The position numbers were made by a program, and so were the translations under genes. DNA of 64,000 bases from Valencia hispanica (Eukaryota > Chordata > Actinopteri > Cyprinodontiformes > Valenciidae), in assembly GCA_963556495.2 (NCBI GenBank), contig OY747702.1:878001-942000 (forward strand), read 5' to 3'. Shown in pieces: positions 10,779-23,036 of this stretch. The notes under the pieces are model-generated. The model had not been told where the DNA came from, ran no database searches, and saw only the letters and a program-made list of their open reading frames with translations. The first letter of the stretch is position 1. Each line of letters begins with the position of its first letter.

Positions 10779-12212
10779 ATATGATGAATCTATCCTTAGT
10801 AAACGGATACGTACCACAGGAATTTAAAATAGCTGTAATTAAACCTTTACTCAAGAAACCTTCCCTTGATCAAGATGACTCAGTGAATTACAGACCTATA
10901 TCTAACCTTCCTTTCTTATCCAAAGTCCTTGAGAAAATTGTTGCTAATCAAGTCTGTGAGCATCTAAACAGTAACGAGCTGTTCGAAGAGTTTCAGTCAG
11001 GTTTTAGAGCTCATCATAGCACTGAAACAGCACTGGTGAAGGTTACTAATGATATTCTCATGGCCTCAGATAATGGACTTGTGTCTGTTCTGGTTTTGTT
11101 AGATCTCAGTGCTGCTTTTGACACAGTCGATCATAATATTCTCTTAGAAAGGCTTGAACATGTTGCAGGAATCAAAGGAACAGCACTAGGCTGGTTTAAA
11201 TCATATGTGTCTGATAGATTCCAGTTTGTTCATCTAAATGATAAATCTTCTTCACTCTCATGGGTTACTTGTGGAGTTCAACAGGGTTCTGTGCTTAGAC
11301 CAATTCTGTTCACCATATATATGCTCCCAATTGGTAGAATCATTAGACAGCATGGGATAAATTTCCACAGCTATGCAGATGATACACAACAATATTTATC
11401 CATAAATCCTGATGAACCCAGTCAGTTAGGTAGATTACAGGCATGTCTGGAAGACATAAACATGGATGACCCTAAACTTTTTGCTTTTAAATTCTGACAA
11501 AACAGAAGTTGCTGTCTTTGGACCAGAAGTTCTTAAACAGAAACTGATTAGTCAATCACTTCATCTGGATGGCATTAAATTGGCCCCCAGTAATAACGTA
11601 AAGAACCTCGGCGTTATTTTTGACCGAGACTTGACATTTAAATCCCATATTAAACAGGTTTCTAGGATTTCTTTCTTTCACCTCCGGAATATTGCTAAAA
11701 TTAGAAACATCTTGTCCAGGAGTGATGCTGAGAAACTAGTCCATGCATTTGTTACCTCAAGGCTGGACTACTGTAATTCTTTACTATCAGGAAGTCAACA
11801 AAATGCCATTAAAAGCCTTCAGTTGATCCAAAACACGGCAGCAAGAGTTCTGATGAATATTAAAAAGAGAGATCACATTTCTCCTGTTTTAGCTTCCCTT
11901 CACTGGCTCCCTGTAAAATCCAGAATAGAATTTAAGATCCTTCTTCTTACATACAAAGCCCTTAATAATCAAGCTCCATCATACATCAGAGATCTAATTG
12001 TTCCATACGTTCCTAACAGAGCACTTCGCTCTCAGACTGCAGGTTTACTTGTAGTTCCTAGGATTTCTAAAAGTAGAATGGGAGGCAGATCTTTTAGTTA
12101 TCAGGCTCCTCTCCTGTGGAACCAGCTCCCAGCTTTAGTCCGTGAAGCAGACACTCTGTTTACTTTTAAGGCCAGGCTTAAAACTTTCCTTTTTGATAAA
12201 GCTTATAGTTAG
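10779..12212 (+). pseudogene. L2-like reverse transcriptase, two frames
   Basis: The first frame (to 11497) carries [52 protein letters not shown] (motif A), GVQQGSVLRPILFTIYMLP (motif B) and HSYADDTQQYLSI with an intact YADD. The second frame (11466-12212) continues with LLLNSDKTEVAVFGPE, KNLGVIFDRDLTFKSHIK, the SRLDYCNSLLSG block and the C-terminal [18 protein letters not shown] and RSFSYQAPLLWNQLP. One frameshift near 11465 splits it, and the endonuclease is absent. Confidence 0.85.
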
Positions 12213-12285
12213 AGTGGCTAAGGTCATCCTGAGCTATCTCTGTAGTTATGCTGCTATAGGCTTAGATTGCTGGAGGACAGACTGA
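10779..12285 (+). mobile_element. L2-like LINE copy a, 5' truncated
   Basis: A 5'-truncated LINE with the ORF2 end and the start of the 3' UTR. It shares its sequence with the copies at 32826-34043, 43339-45191 and 51706-59465. It starts abruptly within the RT region against Gypsy-1 gag and ends where an R-family fragment begins at 12286. The clade (L2, near CR1) is assigned from motif style. Confidence 0.85.
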
Positions 12286-12440
12286 TGTTGTGCCGTAGAT
12301 AGGTAGGATTTGGCTATGAATAAATATAAATAATTGCCTAGGGCAAATATTAATAAGATTAATAATTTTATGTAAAAATTACCAAGTTTGGGGCACCATC
12401 CTGGTGGATTCCAGGAACATAGCCAAATTGTTGAGAAACA
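12286..12440 (+). repeat. R-family fragment (first 150 bp)
   Basis: The sequence starts TGTTGTGCCGTAGATAGGTAGG, which matches one terminus of the 1.9-kb R elements at 37677 and 62440 (the latter reversed). Similarity ends near AGCCAAATTGTTGAG. The rest of the element is absent. It sits exactly at an interruption of L2 copy a. Confidence 0.75.
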
Positions 12441-12499
12441 CCACACACAAAAAATCCAGCCCACAGCCACTGAAAACCTAACAGTTTCGCAATATACGC

Positions 12500-12908
12500 A
12501 GAAGTGAGAGAGGGAAATCCTAGAAACCTGTTTAATATGGGATTTGAATGTCATGTCTTGGTCAAAAATAACGGGAAAGTTCTTTACATTATTACTGGTG
12601 GCCAATGTAATGAATTAATTGAATTAATCAACATTTATGGATAAATATAGTTGTGTACCATCTGTATAACTGTGGAAATGTATCCCATGATGTCTGATGA
12701 TTTTACCAATTGGGCCAGAACAGTCACAAGTCCATTATCTGAGGCCATGAAAATATTATTGGTAACTTTCACCAGTGCTGTTTCAGTGCTAATATGGGCT
12801 CTTAAACCTGACTGAAACTCTTCAAACAGGCTGTTACTCTTTAGAGGCTCACATACTTGATTAGCAACTATTTTCTCAAGGATTTTGGATATGAAAGGAA
12901 GGTTACCT
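12500..12908 (-). mobile_element. L2-like LINE fragment, minus strand
   Basis: The reverse complement reads as parts of the same L2 family (KNFPVIFDQDMTFKSHIKQVSRISL and the YADD-to-RT region). An internal gap and small rearrangements are visible near 12600-12640. It abuts ERV1 at about 12909. No coding potential remains. Confidence 0.7.
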
Positions 12909-14148
12909 GTCAGACACTCTGAATCGTATCAATTTTGAGTCCTTCTTCTCTGGAACTTTTCGGATCAGCAGTCAAGTCATCTTGTTCTGGCCGGGAATTG
13001 TGCTCGTCCAGCTCGCTCTTCTATGACCTAAGGTGAGAGGTTGCCAGCACATCACCTATATGGTGCTAACAGTGTATTTCTTCAGTAGCCTTGAGTTTGA
13101 CAACTTTCAGGACTCTGCACGCAGACCAGAGAATTGTTCTGCCCCTTTTGGCAGGGGTCTCAGCTTGTTTTCCTTCGAACCCTGCTGCCCCAGCTGGGCA
13201 GCTCTGTGCTTCAAGCCGCCCTGCCACCTGATGGTGCAGGTGTGCTGCAGTTGGAAACCTCTCAGCAGAGGGTTCAAGTAGGTTCTGTGGTCTGCTCGTC
13301 GCTGTTCTGCACCCGCTCTGGTTTGCTGCTCCTGGATGTCCTCTCGGGCTCCTCAGTGGGAGTGCATTGGCTTCAGCCTTTTTCTTTAGTCTGATGACCT
13401 GAGAGATCCTGGTCTGGTTGGCTGCTGGTCTCACACCGGGTCAACAAAGCCTAAAAGAACAGCTCGCAACTAATTTACCTTTTCTGTTTGCTTTATCCAT
13501 AATTGTATCTAATTTGAGATTAATTTCTTATGCATTTGTCCTTTTTTGTTATCCCTCACCCACCCCATAGTTCTAAGTAGTGCTGCACTAATCAGCCGCA
13601 CAAAATCAAATTATTATCCAGATTGCTACAAACATTAGGTATATCTGTAGAAAAAGCTATTACTTTTGCTGTATGTTGAAATCACAGAAATCATCATTGA
13701 CGCAAAGCGCACTCTAAAAATCCAGTATCAAAAATGAACAAGACTGGAACAGCCTAGACCATAAAGAATTTTTCTTCAAAATATATAGTAGGGCTTATAA
13801 TGTAAATAAAAACTTCCAAACAAGCACTAAACGCATAAACATGCCACAAGGTGAGATTAATGGGTTGTGTGCTAAAACAACCAACCGCACAAAGGTGCCA
13901 AACCAGGATGTAAAAACAGTAAACATCTGGTTTTTGGATTGTGAAAATGGTATGATGAGCATGTGAGACCGCTCAAAAGAAAAATGCTTTTCTGTCTAAT
14001 ATTATTCATTGACACTGCTAACAGCTTAAGTTCATTAAACCTATAGTTTTATAAGATTTTACCACATCACTTTCTGAGCTGATGAAGCCTAATACTTTAT
14101 AAAAGAAAACCCTAATTTCAATCTATTTAACCAAAAAACTGTTAAACC

Positions 14149-14593
14149 TGTAATGGCAAAAAATAGTATCTCAGGGTTTCCATTATAAAGAAGACTTGAG
14201 TCCAAGAAGGCGTTTAAGTATTTAATTCAAACATGTCTAGCCAAACATGGAGTGGACAGAGTTACTCGTGCATCACCCTAACCAACCTTTCTAACTAACC
14301 GCTTAAATAGTATTCCGCAATCATTGTTTATCTCTGTAGATGTCTTCTCCAACGTTCACGCCCCGCCTCCAGAGAACTGCTTCATGCAAGTCTTATATCA
14401 ACGCATAAAGCAGCTCATCCGAAGGCCAGACTGTTATCTTACTGCCCCGGCGTCTGTCTCTCTGGTGACCTGACACATATATCTTTCTCATAACATTAAG
14501 CTGGAGCAATAACCTTGTCATTTTACCCTAGATGCATCCACTAAACAGAGAATATACACTTAATTCCTAATTGCATAACAATTTTCCACCACA
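14149..14593 (-). repeat. LTR-C, LTR-type repeat in ERV1
   Basis: The repeat starts TGTAATGGC and ends CCACCACA, with TG/CA termini. Similar sequence occurs at 47977-48413 and 50364-50837. A purine-rich stretch lies next to its right end on the minus strand, so the minus strand is the likely sense strand and this would be a 3' LTR. The orientation is inferred; no target duplication was found. Confidence 0.6.
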
Positions 14594-15715
14594 ATTTCCT
14601 GCTTTTATTAACTTAAATAATACCATAAATATAAAGGAAAATTCAAAAGTGCTATCACAAATCTCCCTAAAAGGTTGGTAGGTTGATCAAAAAAAAGACA
14701 ATGTTCAAAACAAATTACAATCAGACATGAGACATGCTTGGCCATGGAATTAGCTCACAGTGACAAATATTAGATCCTTCCAGATGACTTTGCTGAGACT
14801 CCTGTGCATTGAGACCGAAAACCCACGGGGTCTTCTTACGCCATTTTCTTGTGGGCAAAATGTCATCTCAACAGCCCCTCGCCCCAGAGGCGGCGATCCA
14901 CAGGTCTCGTCATCGGTCAAGATGTTCTAGATAAAACACAGAACAAAGGAGAAATTATGTAGCATCTTCCAGTACACTTCAGAGGGTATTACATCAACAC
15001 TAGGTGTTGAAATGTATACTCTTCCCTTGCGCTGTTTGTTGTCTGTTGCCATGAAGTCAGCCACCGCCAGCATCCAGTGACCCGTAACCACCGATCAGTC
15101 CTTCCCCGGAAAGGAGAGAGTGGTCACCCCTCAGAAGGTCCTTCAGTGAGAACCTCCCAATGCAACCCTTGGGAGCTGAGCTAATTAGGTATTAGAGCAT
15201 TGATGTTCAAACACAGGTGAGCCAATTCACAAAAGATGAATAGGATGATTATGACAAGTGATTAAGTGGAACCCACACCCTCGGAGTATGGTTTCAGATC
15301 AACCTGATGCAACTGTGTGCAAAAGCAATTCTAAACAACTCACAACCTGGTTAATGAGCCAAACCTCATCAACTGAAGCTAGATTACAATTAAGGTAAAT
15401 GTCTCCAAATCACTCTGTACTAAATCCATGCCAAGAAAAAGACAACCAACCATTCCAACTTGTGAGAGCAAAAAAGGTTTTCAGATCAAATTAAAACTTT
15501 TTAAAGTTCCCAGACACAATATGTACTACAAGTCTGAACCCAAACCGAAATGGAATATGAAGTCAGATGTCAAGTCCAGGTAGTAAAAACCCTCATTAAT
15601 TTATGACAGAGTTATGATTCACAAGAAACTCAATTACTTGCAAGTTACAATTCTCTTCATAATCCCTTAAAAATCTGTTCCAATTACTATCAAATCCAAT
15701 TCCCCCCTTTTTTTA
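14594..15715 (-). mobile_element. Internal sequence of an LTR-C element
   Basis: This runs on from LTR-C and is similar to 50838-51705 (shared landmarks near CTCCCTAAAAGGTT, CATTGAGACCGAAAACC and TCAACAGCCCCTC). No long open frame or recognisable protein motif is seen. By the inferred orientation it would be the 3' part of the element. What lies beyond is lost. Confidence 0.55.
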
Positions 15716-17099
15716 AGGCATCGTCTTGCACATGCCTTAAAAATCAAGAAACAAATAAACAAAAACTTCAACTGCTTCTCCAGTGTCAAGAAAAGAAACA
15801 TAGTAGGTCAAAGGTCATGCATAAAACACAACCTCAGAACCTGTGGATCCTGCTGCTGCCACTGCTGAGGCATCTTCAACCCCCAGATGATCATATCCCA
15901 ATCATTTAGGTTTGCAATTAGGTTCTTATATTTGAATTACCTTGTTGTTGAAAGTGTGCTATACAAATAAAATTGCCTTGCCTTGCCTTGCAAAAACAAA
16001 ACAAACTAATAAGTTCCCCACATAGTTACCTAATGTATTTAAGAATTTTAGTCCTACTTGCATGAGCTACAAAACACGTCATTTCCCTCTGAGATCAATA
16101 AAGTATTTTGAATTGAATTAGACAACTTCTTCAGACCCTGCTTTGCAGAATCTAATTGATGTTACAATAAGGATTATCTTTAAAGTTGTTTTACTCAGGA
16201 CACTGAGTAAACTTTATTTACCTAATTAATATCTCTGCTGCTGTTATTTGCTCCTCTGTTTCTTACAGTTTATTCTCTGTTCACTCCTTGAAAAAAAACA
16301 ATACATTTATTCTAAATGCACAATTTTAAAACCTGTACAACTGTAAAACATCTCTATTTCAATTTATCTAACTCAGTTGCACATTCAGATTTGAGTATGC
16401 CACTTCTATTTTAATAACAACGATGTCAAGTAACCTTTTTAACTGTACCTGATACTCTTGCTTAAGCAAGAAACTGTTCTTCATTGCAGTTTCTGTGTAG
16501 GACTTGAGTTTTACTTTATACTTTACCGAAGTAATTATCTATTTGCCCACTTTTACCTCTACTCAGTACTTTAGACAGCTTATATTTTAAAATTAGCCTT
16601 TTTACTCCAGTTTCATTTAATCTTTTATTAAAAGGAACACACAAAAACCCCCTCAAACATCAAAAAGTGTTACAACTGAATAGAATTTACTGTGGTTTGA
16701 TAGTAGGTCTCACATTTTTTATGCTGACACCCTGTTTTCATGCGATCTATAGCATATAATGCACACAGGTGTTAACTGAATATTTTCCACATTTTTCCCG
16801 TCTTTAGAACAGTGACCGAAATTCTGAATCTATTTTTATCATCATTTGTCTTAATGAAGTAAACTAAATTTAAAAAAAATAGAAACCAAGTTAAACCCCA
16901 CTGTGTGTGTAGGTCACACCTGTTGGCTTAAAGATTGCACTAAATGCATAATTTTCACATATGCAGCTGACACAGGTAGCCTAGCTAGTGTATCCCAAAT
17001 GCGTCCTTATTATTTAACATTTTTATTAAACATTACTATCATTAAGGAAAAGTTTGTTTTGGTCGAGGTATGGCTAAAGCTTTATTCTTTATCATTTAA
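15716..17099. other. Unassigned AT-rich stretch with two LINE 3' tails
   Basis: Two short tails are recognised. One ends in TACAAATAAAATTGCCTTGCC repeats near 15955-15990, as at the 3' ends of some fish LINEs or SINEs. The other, CCTCTGAGATCAATAAAGTA followed by GAATTG near 16085-16122, matches the 3' end of the Rex1-like LINEs here. The remainder shows nothing I can identify. Confidence 0.5.
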
Positions 17100-17783
17100 T
17101 GTTCTAATCCTAAGTTTGTTTCATGCTTTCTACCTCCTTTGTGTGAATCTAAATGTATGTACGGTCTATGATCTAAATGCTTCTATTATCTGTCACTTTG
17201 CTGCCGGTACAGCAGAAGTTCCCCATTCGTGGGAAAATAAAAGGATGATTCATGAAGTTAAGCATTACCGTGTTTTAATTTGGAAAGCTCATGTTTGAAA
17301 CAGGAAGTGGTTTTGTGCAAAAAACAAACAGTTTGACTAACCGGACTCGTTAACATCCAGGAAGTAACTGAAAACTCAAGACTAAACTTTTCGTCTAAAC
17401 AGTGTTTAAGTTCCTATTTGTAGACTTCCAGCCGCAGAGCACTATTAACGCTTTATCAGTGTCGGGATCTATGATTGTTTACAACCAGAGAATCGCAGCA
17501 CATCGGTCGTAAGAAAGAAGCTTGTGGCTCAATTAGCTGATTAGCTACAAGAGAATCATATTAAATCTGCAACGGACTTTATTTCAGATCATTTTTACCA
17601 CATTTTAGTTAATAACTCGCTGGCTAAGATTAACCTTAGAGTTTTTACCCGCGTTGTTTCTCATGCGTTTCTGTAAATTACTCAAAAGACTGAAACACTT
17701 TCATACTGCCACTCGCATCTGTATTAACTTGAGTTGGTTTTCAATATATCCGATTCTAACCGTGCGTTTTCCGTGTTCTGTAA
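17100..17783 (-). repeat. Inverted repeat arm B (partner at 2205-2895)
   Basis: Reverse complement of arm A. The shared core runs from CTAATCCTAAGTTTG near 17106 to the CCGTGTT boundary near 17783, where ERV1 sequence resumes. An open frame at 16903-17298 overlaps this arm but has no matching frame in arm A, so I do not call it coding. Confidence 0.75.
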
Positions 17784-18092
17784 AAAATAATTTAAATCTA
17801 AGTTCCCCTTGTGCCCAAGGATCTCCCTTCTTTTTCTAAAACAGAACGTTAGTACCAGCCATCTGTTTCAGAAACATCCAATTATAAAAGTCTCCTCTTA
17901 ATCAGGTGTGACTAGATTTGCAGCCTGTGATGGAGAGATTTGTGTTAGTTCAATAAGCACCTGTATTGTAGATTAATCTCTATGTATATTTATAGTTGTT
18001 AGGCTCAATAACTGCATCTCAGCTGCTATACCTTTTAGACCTCCCAGAGAAGAATTAACAAAACCACTGAATCTATAATTTAATGTGTCCAA

Positions 18093-18745
18093 TCATAACA
18101 TGACCTTACCCACCCCGGTCCATGGGAAAAGAGATAATAGAACCTTATTTACATCACTCCATAATTTGTATTCAGGGGGCATATCGGAGCCCCAGATGGG
18201 ATCATGAGGGGCTAAAATACCACGCCCCCTCCTTCTGCTGTGTCGGATCTTCACTGCAAATACAAGGAAAGAATGCTCTGTAAGTCTCAACAGAAGCACA
18301 TCTACCCTTCCCATTTGGAGGGTGATTGTGTCAGAGCCAAGATCCGCAGAGAATCAGCAGGTCGTCCATTGAAAAGTTCCCATCACATTCACGGTCTCAA
18401 AGTATGGAGCACATACGGTATATTTTTCCCTTGTACCCAGATTGGTATGAAAGTGTGGTCAGATTTTTATCATTTTCAAAACAAATAAATCTTTGGTCAG
18501 GTCTTAAGTGTACAGGTCCTGCTTCAACTATTTAGATTAATCCCATGTCGTCCCAGTCTCCCATTTACCTTTACTTTTGTCATGGAAATATATACATTTT
18601 TACCTATATAACTTCCCGTTCGTTCATGTACTTCACGCTCAGAATTTGTCCAAATCCTGGAGAGGAGTGTAACATCTGGAAACAGATTATTAAGATTAGT
18701 AAAAGCTTCTACATATATGGGTAAATGTCCTACAGAATATGGCAT
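18093..18745 (-). pseudogene. ERV1 env-position frames
   Basis: Two minus-strand frames (18745-18524 and 18314-18093) lie downstream of integrase. Both have close counterparts in ERV2 at 27108-26887 and 26683-26450, with the reading frame kept. One includes a basic stretch of the type seen at furin sites (RHSRRRGRG). The position and the basic motif suggest env, but I did not recognise a fusion peptide or an immunosuppressive-type domain. The frames are short and broken. Confidence 0.4.
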
Positions 18746-19109
18746 CTAAGAACAAACTAAACAGTTAATAATGCTTCATTTATTTGCTAGATATCTTGCA
18801 TATTGTCACCATACGCTAGTTTCAAATGGGTTTCTGTGTGTCCTTCTCTGAGTGAACCAAGACAGTAGATCAGCATTCTCATGTGCTATATTTCTTTCTT
18901 CTGTGAGTCTTAACGGTCCTATTGAATAACACCACCAAAAGCTGTCAAAATAAAAGTACTAGATAGCAGGAAAACCTCCAGTCACTATCTCTCCCTTCAA
19001 GCAGTCTCTATGGAAAAGTCGCTCTCCTGGTTCTCTTCACTGAAGTTGAGACAAGTGAAACCTATTGTATTCACCTCCCTTTGTAATCTTTTCTTAGACT
19101 GCTTTCCCT

Positions 19110-20055
19110 ATATCTATTGATGGTCTCTACTTTCTACAATGGGTTAAGTGTATCCAACTCAGTCTCTACAGCCGTTGGTGTGGTCAAAAATACCTGGAAT
19201 GGCACCTTCCACCTGGATGATGACGAGTTTTCTGTTTACAGCTTTAATCAGGATCCAGTCTCCTACTTTCAGCTCACTTCTTCCCGTAGGAATTTAGGAT
19301 CATCTGGCACATGATTAGTTTTCATTTATAACTTATTTACTTTTCAGTATTTTGATCATGAAAACCACCAGATCTTAATCACATTGTTTTTCAGAAGAGA
19401 GTATACCAAACTAAGGAATTCTATATCTACGCCCATTATAATTATTTCAAATATAATGAGGCCAATATTCAAATTTGGTGTTATATGCATGTGTAGTTTA
19501 CTAAATCAAGACAATATCCAATTTTGTCCTTTATCTTCGATTGATATCTTCAATTTGCAAGATCTTTATCATAAAATCATAAATCAATTTGTAATTGTTC
19601 CGCTTATTTTAATATACCAAACTGTAGGAGGGTGTAAGGTCTCCCACAGGTTGTTTCAAATTGTGTCAAATCTGTTCCATTACTCTGTGTTATATTCATA
19701 TATAGCTTGAAATAATGAATGTGAATGAAATAATCAATTATTTCACTCACACAATGTGTTCCGTTACCACTATAGATCATTTGTGGATCTCAAATCTAGG
19801 CATTATTTCTCTAAACATTTCTGCAACAGTTAGTGTATCTAAATGTTTCACTGGTAACCTTTCAATCCATTTGGAGAAATTATCTTTTCTTACTAAACAG
19901 AACTTCTCTTCGCATTGATTTAGTTCTATAAAATCCATGCATATTGCATATAAACAGAGCTTCTTCAGTACAGCCTTTGTTTGCTCAAAGCTGTTCTTAA
20001 TCTTATATGAGAAGCTTTTCTTTTTTCTCATGTCTGACAGACTTCTTGTCCACAT
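19110..20055 (-). pseudogene. ERV1 integrase remnant
   Basis: The frame 20055-19777 contains MDFIELNQ, DNFSKWIERLPVKHLDTLTV, which matches the core of the ERV3 integrase. The next core block is visible near 19790-19740 in a shifted frame as YSGNGTH, where the second catalytic Asp of the D-D-E triad is Gly. The C-terminal region with the GDW..IK and GPF-like blocks is visible at about 19300-19110. The zinc-binding N-terminus was not found. Many stops and shifts. Confidence 0.75.
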
Positions 20056-20232
20056 AGTAATCAGTTTGAGAATTGAAGTCTGTAATAAATGCTCTAATTA
20101 GTTCGCCACTAGAGGTCACCATACCCCTGTTCCCCATTGTTGACCAAAAACATGCAAGGTTGAATTTGGATCTTCTGTTAGCAATAATATGATTATTTAA
20201 TCTTTATCTGATTACAAACTTCATTGAGAACT

Positions 20233-20478
20233 TTAATATTTCTTTTTCCAACTAGAACAATTCTTTGGTAGCTGTCCCGTTTCAAGAGTTTTATGAAAAT
20301 CTACAATCTGGATTATTAATTTATCCCCTAAAGAGAACATGCCCAACTTCAAGTGAAATAGGAAATCTCTTCCTAACAAATTAGAAAACAATCTGGAGAT
20401 AATATAATTACCACTACAGATTCTACATGTAACTAAATCTATTATTTTTATTTCATTTTTCGAACAACTCAATCTCAT
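20233..20478 (-). pseudogene. ERV1 retroviral-type protease remnant
   Basis: The frame contains FSNLLGRDFLFHLKLGMF, which matches the conserved NLLGRD block near the C-terminus of retroviral proteases. The active-site DTG triplet is not visible in this frame. The integrase core starts only about 200 bases further on, so the RT and RNase H that normally separate the two (about 2 kb) are missing. Confidence 0.7.
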
Positions 20479-21503
20479 TTTTTAGTGGAAAACAAAATTC
20501 CTCTAAATTCCTAATTTTCCTCTCCATCTGACTTCAATCACTTCCTCTAATTCTGTCAATGAGATGATCAGCAACTGATATTTCCATAATAAAACATCAC
20601 ATTTCTGTTCCTTGCTCTCTGCTTATCTGCTCTTTCATAAAGATTCTACAAATTAGCTTATTATTATGATTATATGTGGAAGCATCTGTTGCTAGATGTC
20701 CAAAACATGGTCCCATTATTCAACTCAGATTGGGAGAGGCCGGCCACCTCTCCCAATCTCAGATGTAGGTCCAGATATCTTTCCTGCTTAATCAGAACCT
20801 TAATTTTGTCCCATTAGCAACAACTCCACTGAGTGTAAATATTGAAATGCGCTTATACTCAGTGTGCTACGGTAACTAAAGTTGAATTTTGGAGTGCGTT
20901 ACTACATTCTGTACTACGGTAATCCCGTAACGATAAATTCCACTCTTTTTTGCAGTCTCTAACCCAGCGCATTACAAGATTGTTTCCTTTCAACAGGTAT
21001 CTATCAGTCATTAAAATGTGAGAAGCAAGCAATTGAAGCTGCTGCTTGTTACAAAGAGTAAATCCACGTAGCCATCCTGTCGCTACCCCACAGTACCTGT
21101 AGACATCTGCCTGAATTTCAAAATAAAATCATTCGGCTCATAATCTGTCATTGTCAAACATTTCTTCTCTACTATATGAGAGATCTCCCAGATATCCCAT
21201 GAATATCATTCAAAATATTAGCTAAATTATTTTTTATTAATATTATAGAGTAACACTTGGCGCTGCACTTAAAAAATCCCAACCTTTTGGATACAGAGCT
21301 GCATGGAGCTCATAAAACATAGTCCCCGCCTCCTTATCAGCAAGCGGGGGTGGTGTGTTCCTTCCCTTCTGCCTTCCTGCCATTTACTGGCAAGTTTGGG
21401 TAACCTTTAACAATTTTGAAACACATGATGAATCTGGTTTTAGCGCAGGAATGCTAGGAAAGCAATAACAATTCAAACAAGTCTTTTCTCTCAGGAAGCG
21501 CAT

Positions 21504-21851
21504 TTACCGGTTGCTGACGCACCCCACCACAGTTGGTTTGTTTATTAAGAGAACGACTAACGACCCATTGTTGAGGGAAAGAGAGAGGGGGTCTTGTTTA
21601 TTATCAGAACGGCCCTTCCTTGAGGGGAAGGGGGGAAGGGGGTCGCTTGTTTGAGATAATTCATTAAGATCAGCGTAAAATGGTTTACCCTGCTCTTCAT
21701 AGGATTTTTTAAAAATATGGAAGTGAGAGTTTTCTCTTTTACTTTCTTTAGGCGGAACTTTAGGAGAAAACAGAAAGTTTAAAACATTTTTCATTCTCCC
21801 GGGTGCTAAAAAACACATCTGCTTTTTTATCAGTCGCTTATTACCCATCAC
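21504..21851 (-). pseudogene. ERV1 gag start (matrix-like)
   Basis: A 115-residue minus-strand frame begins MMGNKRLIKKQ; the internal MG resembles the myristoylation start of retroviral matrix proteins, as in the ERV3 gag. It then becomes proline-rich (DPLPPFPS) and ends at a stop. The remaining gag to about 20500 is broken. In ERV2 the matching start near 30010 is largely lost. The assignment rests on position and the MG start. Confidence 0.5.
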
Positions 21852-22265
21852 GACGCACCCCCCCCCCCCCTCCCTTTTTTTCTTGCTTTACTCCTTTAAG
21901 TGGAATTCCTTTGTTTGAGACGCACAATGCCTATTCTTCAATTTCTGATCTTTTCAGTTTTATTTTAGATCGCAACTACCAAGAAGTGCGCGAAATTCCT
22001 CAGTTAATCGTCCTTCAAATTCATAATCTTTTATTTATTTTAAAGAAATGTATTGTCTTTTCTTTTACATAACTTTTGCATCTCCTTTAAATCTTCTTTG
22101 CTATTTTTTCCCCATATTTCAATAAGTTACATTTTGCTGTTTTTATTTTTCATTTTTAGTATATTTATCATTCCCATGTTAATGAATTAAATTCAGCTTT
22201 TATTTCTATTTTATCAGATCTATTTATCTATGTATTTTATTATCATGTTTTTTGTTTTACTAGTA

Positions 22266-22296
<31 letters not shown>

Positions 22297-23016
22297 CTTA
22301 TCTATTATTTTTTTCTAATTGAGATCCCAGACCTCTGCGTGCTTTGGAGTCCAACACCAGTCATGTTTTATTTTACCATGGATTTTTATTGTGAGATCCC
22401 GGATCATCACGCAAAGATCCCTGATCTTTTATCTTTATTTGCTAAATCACAAACTTGTATTAATAAGGTCCCGGACCTATAGTTATTTCTCTTTTCTCTT
22501 ATTTTTTATTCTTTCACGCATCAAATTTTGTACTCACTGGCTGGTGTCCTTGTGAAGGAAGACTCCGTCAACAACTGTTGCTCCGGGAGGAACTCCGTGG
22601 GTCTTCCTGCCTCCTACACCTAACGTTGAGCTCGAGGGCTCCAGGATCCAGCTGGTTGTTTTTTTTCCGGACATTCTGTGTTTCTCAGTCCACGAGCTGA
22701 TCCACACTTGGCCTTCCTGGTATCCAACACGCAGGCTTTGAATAAGCAAGCTTTATCTATGGCAGGCCACACCTTGAGAATACCAACCCGGTCGGCGTCT
22801 ATTTACCTCAGAAGAAACAGAAATCAACATTTACTGGAGAACTACAGACAGAACATAATTTTAGATTGGTCAATTTTGCGCCCCGTGTGGCAGCGCTTAC
22901 CAAATAACTTCAGACCTGGGTCACTTCCGTCCTCCAATCTCCAGTATCTGTCGATCACAACAATTTCAACAAAATCCTATTATTCCAAACTCACGTTTTC
23001 CTTTGCTCCTCCAGAA

Positions 23017-23034
23017 ATCACGTTGGGGTCACCA
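23017..23034 (-). other. ERV1 primer binding site, tRNA-Trp type
   Basis: On the minus strand the site reads TGGTGACCCCAACGTGAT, two bases after the LTR end. It differs by one base from the complement of the tRNA-Trp 3' end that I know (TGGTGACCCCGACGTGAT). The same site in ERV2 also differs at one base, at another position. Confidence 0.8.
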
Positions 23035-23036
23035 TT

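Noticed and set aside
16903..17298. 131-codon plus-strand frame in arm B
   Set aside because: Part of it lies in the inverted arm, and the matching arm A has no equivalent frame, so it is probably chance.
21803..22072. Plus-strand frame antisense to the ERV1 gag start
   Set aside because: It is antisense to the element and rich in low-complexity stretches including a C run.
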